Part shown: in pieces, positions 1-6,390 of the stretch | How positions within the stretch are numbered: the stretch's first letter is position 1 | Layout of the letters: the number at the start of each line of letters is the position of its first letter | Source: an uncultured Ruminococcus sp. | Lineage (GTDB): Bacteria > Bacillota > Clostridia > Oscillospirales > Acutalibacteraceae | Direction: 5' to 3' | Length of the DNA: 8,245 nt | Assembly: GCA_902783065.1 (NCBI GenBank) | Contig: CACZPV010000166.1 | Location: 1 to 8,245, forward strand | Program-made: the position numbers and the translations under genes | The notes under the pieces: generated by a model | The model's database searches: none | Told to the model about the DNA's origin: nothing | Seen by the model: only the letters and a program-made list of their open reading frames with translations

Positions 1-900
1 AATGATAATAGTCTTTCTTACCTTATCAAGCTCTTCGCCCTGGAGGAAGTAGCAGCCTCTGTAAGCAAATTCCTTCTTTACCTCGTCATATATATCAGCC
101 ATAACAGTAACACTCTGCTCAGATGCGCAGATCATACCGTTATCAAATGTCTTTGAATGGATAATAGAGTTTACTGCTACCTTTATATCAGCAGTACTGT
201 CTATAATTACAGGAGTATTACCTGCGCCTACGCCGAGAGCGGGCTTGCCTGAAGAATACGCTGCCTTTACCATTCCGGGACCGCCTGTTGCAAGGATCGT
301 ATCCGAATTTCTCATAAGTTCATTTGTAAGTTCGAGTGAGGGTACATCGATCCATCCGATAATATTTTCCGGTGCACCGGCTTTAACAGCTGCCTCCAGT
401 ACGATCTTAGCAGCTGCAATTGTTGATTTCTTTGCACGGGGATGTGGGCTGATAATGATACCGTTTCTTGTTTTAAGACAGATCAATGTCTTGAAAATAG
501 CAGTAGATGTCGGGTTTGTTGTCGGGATTACAGCACCGATAATACCGATCGGTTCAGCAACCTTTCTAATACCAAACGCACTGTCATATTCAATAGTTCC
601 GCAGGTTTTGGTATCCTTATATTTATTGTAGATATATTCTGATGCGTAATGATTTTTTATAACCTTATCCTCTGCAAAACCCATACCTGTTTCTTCTACA
701 GCCATTTTTGCCAGCGGAATACGAGCCTGGTTTGCTGCAACAGCGGCTGCTTTGAAAATCTTATCTACCTGTTCCTGTGAATAGGATGCAAAAATCTTCT
801 GTGCTTCTCTTACCTGTGCAAGCTTTGCGTTGAAGCTGTCAAGATCTTGTACAAGATTTTCATTTGTCTGAACTTCGACTTCTTTTTCTGTGTTAGCCAT
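1..900 (-). CDS. adhE: Bifunctional acetaldehyde-CoA/alcohol dehydrogenase AdhE, N-terminal part (gene runs off the left edge)
   Basis: The frame is open from ATG at 900 to the window edge, giving the first 300 codons of a protein that in this family is usually about 870-890 residues. The visible part is the CoA-acylating aldehyde dehydrogenase domain, which reduces acetyl-CoA to acetaldehyde with NADH; the iron-dependent alcohol dehydrogenase half would lie outside. The match to AdhE is close: QEQVDKIFKAA (42-52), ARIPLAKMAVEE (59-70), EDKVIKNHYASEYIYN (77-92), PTTNPTSTAIFK (126-137), SPHPRAK (151-157), ATGGPGMVKAAYSSGKPA (204-221) and GVGAGNTP (223-230). The catalytic cysteine is Cys258 in DNGMICASEQ. 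The ribosome site GGAGGA (914-909) lies 8 nt before the start. It has its own promoter and a probable Rex operator. A stand-alone acetaldehyde dehydrogenase is possible, but the N-terminal third is characteristic of the fused enzyme. Confidence 0.95.
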   Translation of the reverse strand, partial: MANTEKEVEVQTNENLVQDLDSFNAKLAQVREAQKIFASYSQEQVDKIFKAAAVAANQARIPLAKMAVEETGMGFAEDKVIKNHYASEYIYNKYKDTKTCGTIEYDSAFGIRKVAEPIGIIGAVIPTTNPTSTAIFKTLICLKTRNGIIISPHPRAKKSTIAAAKIVLEAAVKAGAPENIIGWIDVPSLELTNELMRNSDTILATGGPGMVKAAYSSGKPALGVGAGNTPVIIDSTADIKVAVNSIIHSKTFDNGMICASEQSVTVMADIYDEVKKEFAYRGCYFLQGEELDKVRKTIII

Positions 901-1005
901 CGTTCTTGTCCTCCGTTTTCATAGATTTTTCTCAAATTGCAATCATTATACCAAAAATTTGAATAAAAGCATCATGATGATTACTTTAATTCTGATTACA
1001 ATACC

Positions 1006-1034
1006 ATTATAAATGATTGTTAAAAAGTTGTCAA
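1006..1034 (-). promoter_or_regulatory. Sigma-A promoter of adhE
   Basis: On the minus strand a perfect -35 TTGACA (1034-1029) is separated by 17 bp from a perfect -10 TATAAT (1011-1006). Transcription should start near 999, giving a leader of about 100 nt before adhE. Both hexamers match consensus, so the promoter would be strong unless repressed, which fits the operator lying on it. Confidence 0.85.
1017..1034. promoter_or_regulatory. Probable Rex (redox-sensing repressor) operator
   Basis: The sequence TTGTTAAAAAGTTGTCAA fits the Rex consensus TTGTTAA-N4-TTAACAA at 12 of the 14 specified positions: one half perfect, the other 5 of 7. It covers the -35 and most of the promoter spacer, so a bound repressor would block RNA polymerase. 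Rex control of adhE by the NADH/NAD+ ratio is established in several clostridia. No rex gene is in the window, so the assignment rests on the motif and the target gene. Confidence 0.6.
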
Positions 1035-1375
1035 TATCATTTTTTTATTTTTTTCTATCCTCGTTTATATTCTGAAATATTAGTAAAATAATCAAAATTT
1101 TTCAGCATATATTTCCTGCCGGATATGTAAGATTGATTAGTTTTTTAAACAAGTTTTTGTTTGAATTGACATACTATTTGTTAACCTATTGTAATTTTGT
1201 ATAGCCGGAACATCTGAATCAATTTGATTATTGTAATATCAGACAAAGTTTTATCAGTTAAACACTAATTGTTTTATACAAAAAACAGGTGCTGTCAGTC
1301 AATTATTCCAATTCTGATCAACAGCGGAATTTATATCATTTTACTGCCCGGCTGATAATAAATCATCTGTTTTTT
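1035..1375. other. AT-rich non-coding spacer between the divergent promoter side of adhE and the 3' end of the YesL-like gene
   Basis: No plausible coding frame was found on either strand. It holds a perfect inverted repeat AAACAA-GTTT-TTGTTT (1147-1162), a plus-strand promoter-like pair TTGACA (1166-1171) and TGTAAT (1190-1195) spaced by 18 bp, a second TTGTTAA half-site (1178-1184) inside that spacer, and a weak terminator-like hairpin (1280-1325). No gene is visible downstream of the plus-strand promoter-like pair, so it may be fortuitous or drive a short RNA. Confidence 0.5.
1280..1325 (-). terminator. Possible weak terminator of the methionine synthase operon
   Basis: Read on the minus strand, GCTGT (1325-1321) pairs with ACAGC (1295-1291). 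The inner segments CAG/CTG and AATT/AATT extend the stem with small bulges, and TTTTTT follows at 1285-1280 after a 5-nt gap. It lies about 50 bp after the stop of the last gene. The bulges and the gap before the T-run make it weak. Confidence 0.35.
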
Positions 1376-2275
1376 TCATTCTTCCAGCATTTTTAATATT
1401 GTTTTTCTCTTTAACATTCTTCCACTGACAAATACATATTCTTCCGGATCACCCTTGCTAAGCTTCTCCAGTTCTTCTCTGTCCGGTTCCGGTTTATCCT
1501 CAGCATTTTTTCCCTCTGAACCAGACTGTGTTTTTTCTTCCGTAAAGGGAATGACAATGATTTTTTCCACCGTCTGAAAAATATTATACACTATAATATA
1601 TGCACACAATACGGGTACAAACAGCAAAAAAGGAATCATTAATGTCAATCCCGCAACCAAATAATCTCCTATTATCATCACAACAGAAAACATCAGGAAT
1701 ATTACAAGTGCAAGTGACAGAATTACCTTCAGATGATAAAAAATCCCGCCGATAAACATAAGCACTGCATTTTTTACGGCTTCCGAAACTTTTATATCTA
1801 CTGTTACAAGCATAGTCAGAAAAGAGTTTTCAAAGCACACAAAAAACAACACAAATACCATGCTCATGATAAACGCTGTCAGCAGGATCGGATTGGAAAG
1901 TCCTCCTCTGTATATCTGCATTGTTACATATATACCGCAGGTAATAACATATACGATCAAAGAATTTATAAGAAACGGTTTCCATTCCATAGATATTCCT
2001 TTTTTAAAATCCCTCAATGCTTTCAATTCTTCCCTGAGCGTCACTCTTTTAGCAGCGTAAAACAATCCTGCCGAAAACGGCGACAGCAGCGGTATCATAA
2101 GCATAACAACAAAAATATTAATCGGAATTATGCTGCTGATAAGAAAAATCATTCCCGTGAAAATAACAGTCGGAACACAAAACAGCAAATTCACCAGTGT
2201 CATTTGTCCGATCTGATCCATATATCCGTTAAAAAAATCGGTCAATCCATATATTCTTGCTTTTCTTTTTCTCAT
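1376..2275 (-). CDS. YesL-like (DUF624-type) membrane protein with acidic cytoplasmic tail
   Basis: A 299-residue integral membrane protein with about six hydrophobic segments near 25-48, 53-73, 101-121, 130-157, 182-202 and 207-230. The pattern of an early NLLFCVPTVIF helix (29-39), the turn PLLSPFSAGLFYAAKR (62-77), then a polar stretch with DFKKGI (89-94) and a new helix, is typical of the YesL/DUF624 family, whose biochemical role is unknown. Family members are commonly just over 200 residues; this one adds a tail (about 245-299) rich in Glu, Asp and Lys and ending VSGRMLKRKTILKMLEE. ATG at 2275 is preferred because AAAGGA precedes it by 9 nt; a longer frame from TTG at 2320 would cover that site and nearly reach the upstream stop. 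It follows the SpoIIM-like gene by 34 bp and is probably cotranscribed. Family call moderately sure, function unknown. Confidence 0.75.
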   Translation of the reverse strand: MRKRKARIYGLTDFFNGYMDQIGQMTLVNLLFCVPTVIFTGMIFLISSIIPINIFVVMLMIPLLSPFSAGLFYAAKRVTLREELKALRDFKKGISMEWKPFLINSLIVYVITCGIYVTMQIYRGGLSNPILLTAFIMSMVFVLFFVCFENSFLTMLVTVDIKVSEAVKNAVLMFIGGIFYHLKVILSLALVIFLMFSVVMIIGDYLVAGLTLMIPFLLFVPVLCAYIIVYNIFQTVEKIIVIPFTEEKTQSGSEGKNAEDKPEPDREELEKLSKGDPEEYVFVSGRMLKRKTILKMLEE

Positions 2276-2284
2276 TATTACACA

Positions 2285-2291
2285 TCCTTTA
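2285..2291 (-). promoter_or_regulatory. Ribosome binding site deciding the YesL-like start
   Basis: TTAAAGG-A on the minus strand, with GGA ending at 2285, stands 9 nt before ATG 2275. This supports the shorter protein over the TTG at 2320, which has no comparable site. Confidence 0.65.
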
Positions 2292-2309
2292 ACTGATCGG
2301 CTCAAAGCA

Positions 2310-2960
2310 TTAGAATCCAAAAATCCATGAGAACATCAGTGAAAACAGCATATCAGCCGCCGATGAAAGCGCTGCAAGAAACAACAGCCATAACATTGAC
2401 AAAAGATAATGCTTCATTTGCACTCTCGGATCATCGCTGACAGCTTTTTTAAAAAACATTGCCAAAAGCCTTACAGAATTGACAAACGATTCCTTTGCGG
2501 CAGCAGCAACAACCACTGAAAACAAAAAGGCTCCCGGTAAAATAATCAGCAGATTATAAAAAATCCCCATCATACCGTAGGTACTGTACAAATACCCTAT
2601 TGTCAATCCGTATCCATATCCCTTGATCAGAGGAATCAGTATTACGCACAGCTCGCCCCACAATGTAAGTCCCAATAAAAATATTGTCAGCAGAACAATA
2701 AAATTAGCTGCAAATGATGCTGTAAACACCGACAACATTCCTGCTTTTGAACGAAGCTGAAAATTCGTCAGAAAAACTATATCCAAAGATTTCATAAGTT
2801 CCGCATCGGCATACTTTCCGCCTAATGCTCCTGCTGCTGCACCAAGAATTACCGCTGCGATGAACAACAGCAATACAATATTCTTCTTAAGATCTCTTTT
2901 TCCTGTACTATCAGGCAGAAATTTATGTTTCATATGTCCTGCAAAAATAATCTTCTTCAT
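2310..2960 (-). CDS. SpoIIM-like (stage II sporulation protein M / DUF95 family) membrane protein
   Basis: A 216-residue membrane protein with a short basic N-terminus (KHKF, GKRDLKKN) and about five hydrophobic segments near 27-47, 79-98, 103-123, 131-155 and 184-210. The block LIPLIKGYGYGLTIGYLYSTYG (109-129) followed by GIFYNLLIILPGAFL (132-146) resembles the core of Bacillus SpoIIM, where a Lys-Gly-containing helix is followed by a Gly/Phe-rich turn and LP. Known SpoIIM works with SpoIID and SpoIIP in septal peptidoglycan remodelling during engulfment, but no such partners are here, so a sporulation role is not shown. The start is set at ATG 2960 because GGGGTG lies 9 nt before it; GTG 2972 and ATG 2933 are alternatives. 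It lies 58 bp after the methionine synthase and 34 bp before the YesL-like gene. Confidence 0.72.
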   Translation of the reverse strand: MKKIIFAGHMKHKFLPDSTGKRDLKKNIVLLLFIAAVILGAAAGALGGKYADAELMKSLDIVFLTNFQLRSKAGMLSVFTASFAANFIVLLTIFLLGLTLWGELCVILIPLIKGYGYGLTIGYLYSTYGMMGIFYNLLIILPGAFLFSVVVAAAAKESFVNSVRLLAMFFKKAVSDDPRVQMKHYLLSMLWLLFLAALSSAADMLFSLMFSWIFGF

Positions 2961-2992
2961 AATGATAAGCACCCCATGATTTTTCGGTTGTT

Positions 2993-3019
2993 AATCATTA
3001 TGCAGATTATATAATGATT
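2993..3019. repeat. 9-bp perfect inverted repeat overlapping the methionine synthase stop codon
   Basis: AATCATTAT (2993-3001) and ATAATGATT (3011-3019) are exact reverse complements around a 9-nt loop. The second arm reaches the first base of the stop codon (3019-3021). The stem is all A/T apart from one G-C pair, and no T-run follows on the minus strand, so it is a poor intrinsic terminator; it could be a processing or partial attenuation site between operon halves. Confidence 0.5.
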
Positions 3020-5379
3020 TATGCATAAAATGCTTCTGCATAACGGACGCTGTCCATTGCGTCAGCCCCGTAATGGTCTGCACCTATCATATCGGCATAT
3101 TCCTGATTCAGCACTGCTCCGCCGACAATTACTTTGATGCTGCGGTCGGTTTCATTCAACAGTCTGATCGTTTCTGCCATTGCCGGAACGGTAGTTGTCA
3201 TCAGCGCACTCAGTCCCACAAGTCTGCAATGATGTTCCAATGCACAATCTCTTATTTTTTCCGGTGCCACATCCCTGCCAAGGTCATATACAGTAAATCC
3301 GTAACTTTCCATCAGCACTTTAACAATATTTTTGCCGATATCATGTATATCGCCCTGAACGGTAGCAAGAACTATTGCACGGCTTTTATCGCTTTGTTCA
3401 GTCGGTATATTTCGTTTAACAACCTCAAAAGCCGCAGATGCTGCATCCGCACTCATCAAAAGCTGCGGAAGATATGCTTTTTTCTGCTCAAACGCTGTTC
3501 CTATTTCGTTAAGTGCCGGAATAATATGTTCGTTAATAATAGTAAGCGGAGCATTTATTTTTATCAGTTCTTCTGTTTTCAATACAGCACTGTCTTTAAG
3601 TCCCTTTACAATAGCCGTATGAAGTGTTTCTTCTGTTTTTGCCGCAGCTGCCTGATTATTTTTATCAGAAGCCGATGATGCATAACTTATATAATCCACA
3701 CAACCGCTGTCAAGCATATTCAATGCCCTGTAAGCATAGTATACATTCATCATTGCCGCTGAAAACGGATTCATAATAGCGCAGTTAAGACCCGTCTGCA
3801 ATGCATTGGCATAAAACGTAGAAGTTATCAGTTCCCTTTGAGGAAGCCCAAAAGAAATATTGGAAATGCCAAGACTGGTTTTTACTCCAAGTGCCCGTAT
3901 CTGTCTGACCGCTTCCAGAGTTACCTTCGCACTTTCGGGATTGGAAGATACAGTCAGTGCCAGCGGATCGACAATGATATCTTTTTTTCTGATGCCGTAT
4001 TCTACCGCACGTGCAATTATTTCAGAAGCAATCTTAGTTCTGCCCTCGGCTGTTTCAGGAATACCTGTTTCATCGATCGTCAGTGCAATCAGACCGCCGC
4101 CGTACTTCTGAACCAAAGGAAAAACATTCTTCATACTTTCCTCAGTACCGTTTACAGAATTGACAAGAGGCTTTCCGTTATATACTCTCATTGCGCTTTC
4201 CAGTGTATCAGATTTCGTTGAATCAATCTGAAGCGGAAGATCTGTCACTGCCTGCAGTGCTGAAACGCAGCGCACCATCATTTCAGTTTCATCAATTTCA
4301 GGCAATCCCACATTCACATCCAGTATATGACACCCTGCATCCGTCTGACGGATTCCCTCATTCAGTATATAATTAAGGTCACCGCTGCGAAGTGCTTCCT
4401 TAAGTTTTGGTTTACCGGTAGGATTAATTCTTTCTCCGATAAGGACAGGATCCTCCCCTACAATTACCGCATGGGTATAAGATGATACGCATGTAAAATC
4501 CTTTTCAGAAGGCAAGCTGTACGGCAGCGAAGCTGTCTGCTCGACTGTTGCAGCAATAAACTCCGGAGTTGTTCCGCAGCATCCGCCCAGAATATCGGCA
4601 CCACCTTTTGCAAGCTTTACCATATATTCAGAAAACTCCTTCACACCGATATTATATACCGTCTTACCGTCCCGTACTTCCGGCAATCCTGCATTCGGAT
4701 TTACAATTACGGGTGTTGACGAATATTTTTTAAACTCGCCTATAATATCAAGCATCATATCAGGACCAAGAGAACAATTCATGCCAAGTGCATCGACTTT
4801 CAATCCTTCCAGCATAGCAATCATAGCTGCCGGATTAGCTCCCGTCATCAGTTTTCCCCCGGCATCATAAACATTGGTGACAAATACAGGCAGATCACTG
4901 TTTTCCTTAGCAGCTAAAACTGCTGCTTTTGTTTCATAACTATCGTTCATAGTTTCAATAAGAATCAGATCTGCACCGCACTCTACAGCTGCTTTAACAT
5001 TATCCGCAAAAATAGATACAGCATCTTCAAATTTCAGCGGTCCCAACGGTTCGAGAAGCTGTCCTGTCGGACCCATATCAAAAGCAACATAGGCATCTTT
5101 TCTGCCGCCGGCAGCTGTTTTGGCACAACGAATTCCGGCGGCGATCAATTCCCGATAATCAGCAAATTTTTCCCTGTTAATACCGAATGTATTTGTTTTC
5201 ACAATATTTGCACCTGCATCAAAGTACATATTATGCAGTTCAATAATTTTATCCGGATGGGTAAGGTTCCATAATTCAGGCGACTGTCCTGCAGGAAGTC
5301 CCATAGACTGCAAAACCGTACCGGTACCACCGTCAAAATAGATTCTTTTTTCTTTCATCAGTTCAGTTATTTTCTTCAT
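3019..5379 (-). CDS. metH: Cobalamin-dependent methionine synthase lacking the reactivation domain
   Basis: It transfers the methyl group of methyltetrahydrofolate through B12 to homocysteine in the cytoplasm. At 786 residues it matches the short clostridial/Thermotoga type rather than the roughly 1200-residue E. coli enzyme. Domains in order: homocysteine methyltransferase barrel (about 1-285) with zinc ligands Cys202 (MNCSLGP) and Cys267/Cys268 (GGCCGTTP); pterin-binding barrel (about 300-570) with GERINPTGK (315-323), DVNVG (354-358) and QIDST (384-388); a helical B12 cap (about 580-660); and a B12-binding Rossmann domain with DIHDIGKN (677-684), whose His679 should be the lower cobalt ligand, SALMTT (724-729) and VGGA (752-755). 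The C-terminal SAM-binding reactivation domain is missing and is encoded by the preceding gene, which overlaps this start by 17 bp. GGGGA lies 6 nt before ATG 5379, inside that gene, which suggests translational coupling. Confidence 0.95.
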   Translation of the reverse strand: MKKITELMKEKRIYFDGGTGTVLQSMGLPAGQSPELWNLTHPDKIIELHNMYFDAGANIVKTNTFGINREKFADYRELIAAGIRCAKTAAGGRKDAYVAFDMGPTGQLLEPLGPLKFEDAVSIFADNVKAAVECGADLILIETMNDSYETKAAVLAAKENSDLPVFVTNVYDAGGKLMTGANPAAMIAMLEGLKVDALGMNCSLGPDMMLDIIGEFKKYSSTPVIVNPNAGLPEVRDGKTVYNIGVKEFSEYMVKLAKGGADILGGCCGTTPEFIAATVEQTASLPYSLPSEKDFTCVSSYTHAVIVGEDPVLIGERINPTGKPKLKEALRSGDLNYILNEGIRQTDAGCHILDVNVGLPEIDETEMMVRCVSALQAVTDLPLQIDSTKSDTLESAMRVYNGKPLVNSVNGTEESMKNVFPLVQKYGGGLIALTIDETGIPETAEGRTKIASEIIARAVEYGIRKKDIIVDPLALTVSSNPESAKVTLEAVRQIRALGVKTSLGISNISFGLPQRELITSTFYANALQTGLNCAIMNPFSAAMMNVYYAYRALNMLDSGCVDYISYASSASDKNNQAAAAKTEETLHTAIVKGLKDSAVLKTEELIKINAPLTIINEHIIPALNEIGTAFEQKKAYLPQLLMSADAASAAFEVVKRNIPTEQSDKSRAIVLATVQGDIHDIGKNIVKVLMESYGFTVYDLGRDVAPEKIRDCALEHHCRLVGLSALMTTTVPAMAETIRLLNETDRSIKVIVGGAVLNQEYADMIGADHYGADAMDSVRYAEAFYA

Positions 5380-5968
5380 CTTTGATCCCCATTATAGCAG
5401 TAATTGATTTGATTGGAGTCATCATACAGGATGAATCCAGTGTGATTCCAAGCAGTGCATGAGCACCCAGTCTTTCAAGAAACGGTCTTTGAAATGTAAG
5501 CGAAAAATCTCCGTAGCCCGGACTGAATCTCGGCGGACATTTCTTATCTCCTCTCATTTTTGCCGAAGCATAGTCAGCAAATGAATCAATTGCAGCAGAA
5601 GCAATTCCATCTGTAACAAAGTATTCTGCACGGGAAGTAATTCTCAGTTTTGCAAGTTCACGATCAACAGCAATTCCTGTTGTCAATGCCATAGCAAATA
5701 CTTCGCTGCAGCCTTTAAGATTGTTATAAAGATTTCTGCTTTCAACACTCATAAAACCAAAATCGCAGATGTTTTCTTTTTTCTTAATAACCGGTGTACG
5801 AATATATACACACTTAAAGTCAACTATATTTTTCAGTTTTTCTGTACATCTCACAATCAGTTCATCGCTGTATCCTCTTGCAACACCAAGCCGATGTGCT
5901 AATTCGTTCTGATTAAACGGAATTTTCTCTGCATCAGCCGTTATCATCATTATATCTGAATTTTTCAA
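5363..5968 (-). CDS. Stand-alone methionine synthase reactivation (SAM-binding activation) domain protein
   Basis: A 201-residue cytoplasmic protein corresponding to the C-terminal activation domain of MetH (Pfam Met_synt_B12), which binds S-adenosylmethionine and supports reductive methylation of cobalamin when it oxidises to the inactive Co(II) form. The signature is RFSPGYGDFSL (147-157), equivalent to the RxSPGY SAM-binding motif of E. coli MetH, followed by LGITLDSSCMMTPIKSITAIMGI (172-194), similar to the family's C-terminus. The helical stretch EVFAMALTTGIAVDRE (89-104) also fits the family. The gene starts with TTG at 5968, preceded by AGGATTGGTG; ATG at 5950 has no visible ribosome site. 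It is first in the operon, and its end overlaps metH by 17 bp, matching the two-gene arrangement known from Thermotoga maritima. An electron donor such as a flavodoxin would be needed but is not nearby. Confidence 0.9.
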   Translation of the reverse strand: MKNSDIMMITADAEKIPFNQNELAHRLGVARGYSDELIVRCTEKLKNIVDFKCVYIRTPVIKKKENICDFGFMSVESRNLYNNLKGCSEVFAMALTTGIAVDRELAKLRITSRAEYFVTDGIASAAIDSFADYASAKMRGDKKCPPRFSPGYGDFSLTFQRPFLERLGAHALLGITLDSSCMMTPIKSITAIMGIKDEENN

Positions 5969-6005
5969 ATGACACCAATCCTACATAATAAATATTATTT
6001 TTTAC

Positions 6006-6034
6006 ATTATACCACACACTCCACACAGATTCAA
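6006..6034 (-). promoter_or_regulatory. Extended -10 promoter of the methionine synthase operon
   Basis: On the minus strand, TGGTATAAT gives a perfect extended -10 (hexamer 6011-6006), with TTGAAT (6034-6029, 4 of 6 to consensus) as -35 across a 17-bp spacer. The predicted start near 5999 leaves a leader of only about 30 nt. That is too short for an S-box SAM or cobalamin riboswitch, so the control usual for such genes would have to act at the promoter. Confidence 0.75.
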
Positions 6035-6285
6035 TAACCTGTCGCAGTCGTATTTCCATTGAATGACGCGGTCGTATTTTCCCGGGGGAAACCCTTTCCT
6101 AAAAAACCGAAAATATTCATACGATCTATTCTCAAAACATTTGATTGCAACGAGAAATACCAAACATTGAATCAATAATAGCAGACGACTGTGATATTGT
6201 TGAAACTGTGTTCAGCTGCGGGTATTAGTAAGGGTCCAGCGTCACGTTGGCGGCACACTTTTTTTGCTGTTTTTTTTAAATACTC
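6035..6285. other. Non-coding spacer with short direct and inverted repeats
   Basis: No coding frame, tRNA or known RNA motif was recognised. It holds an imperfect direct repeat, CGCAGTCGTATTTCC (6043-6057) and CGCGGTCGTATTTTCC (6067-6082), with starts 24 bp apart. Next comes TTTCCC-GG-GGGAAA (6078-6091) running into GGAAACCCTTTCC, a cluster of small inverted repeats. A weak plus-strand promoter-like pair is TTGAAA (6200-6205) and TATTAG (6223-6228), 17 bp apart. It is followed by a small hairpin, CCAGCG-TCA-CGTTGG (6236-6250), and T-runs at 6259-6265 and 6270-6277. The GC-containing blocks stand out from the AT-rich flanks. Function unknown. Confidence 0.45.
6043..6082. repeat. Imperfect tandem direct repeat with GTCGTATTT core
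   Basis: Two copies of CGC(A/G)GTCGTATTT(T)CC begin at 6043 and 6067. They lie just upstream of the methionine synthase promoter (-35 at 6034-6029). That placement would suit an activator site, but nothing identifies the protein. Confidence 0.45.
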
Positions 6286-6314
6286 TTTACTTTTTGATAA
6301 AAATATGATAGAAT
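6286..6314 (+). promoter_or_regulatory. Promoter of the small peptide gene
   Basis: TTTACT (6286-6291, 4 of 6 to the -35 consensus) and TAGAAT (6309-6314, 5 of 6 to the -10) are separated by 17 bp, with AT-rich sequence and T-runs upstream that could act as an UP element. Transcription should start near 6321, leaving a roughly 70-nt, U-rich leader. Confidence 0.65.
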
Positions 6315-6375
6315 ACCTTTAGTGATCCAAGAGCATGTTTTGCTGCTTTTGTTTTTTTGTTTTCTTAAATCAACT

Positions 6376-6382
6376 GAGGAGG
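6376..6382 (+). promoter_or_regulatory. Strong ribosome binding site of the small peptide gene
   Basis: GAGGAGG stands 8 nt before ATG 6391. It fixes the start there rather than at the in-frame GTG 6322, which falls at the predicted transcription start. Confidence 0.85.
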
Positions 6383-6390
6383 ATAAAACA

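Noticed and set aside
245..642. Plus-strand frames of 128 and 66 codons at the left end
   Set aside because: They lie antisense to adhE, whose reading frame is conserved across the whole 1-900 interval.
1733..2296. Open frames on the plus strand opposite the YesL-like gene
   Set aside because: The translations are His/Lys/Asn-rich with no family pattern and lie fully antisense to a coherent membrane protein with its own ribosome site.
3073..4376. Several plus-strand open frames opposite the methionine synthase
   Set aside because: They are shadows of a gene with conserved catalytic motifs throughout; none has a ribosome site or recognisable domain.
6236..6277. Hairpin CCAGCG-TCA-CGTTGG with T-runs as a terminator
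   Set aside because: The stem is only 6 bp with a G-U pair, and 8 nt separate it from the first T-run, so it is kept only as part of the spacer finding.
6322..6390. Longer peptide starting at GTG 6322
   Set aside because: That codon falls on the predicted transcription start and has no ribosome site; GAGGAGG clearly serves ATG 6391.
5969..6390. S-box, T-box or cobalamin riboswitch before the methionine synthase operon
   Set aside because: No recognisable core motif was seen on the minus strand, and the promoter leaves only about 30 nt of leader.
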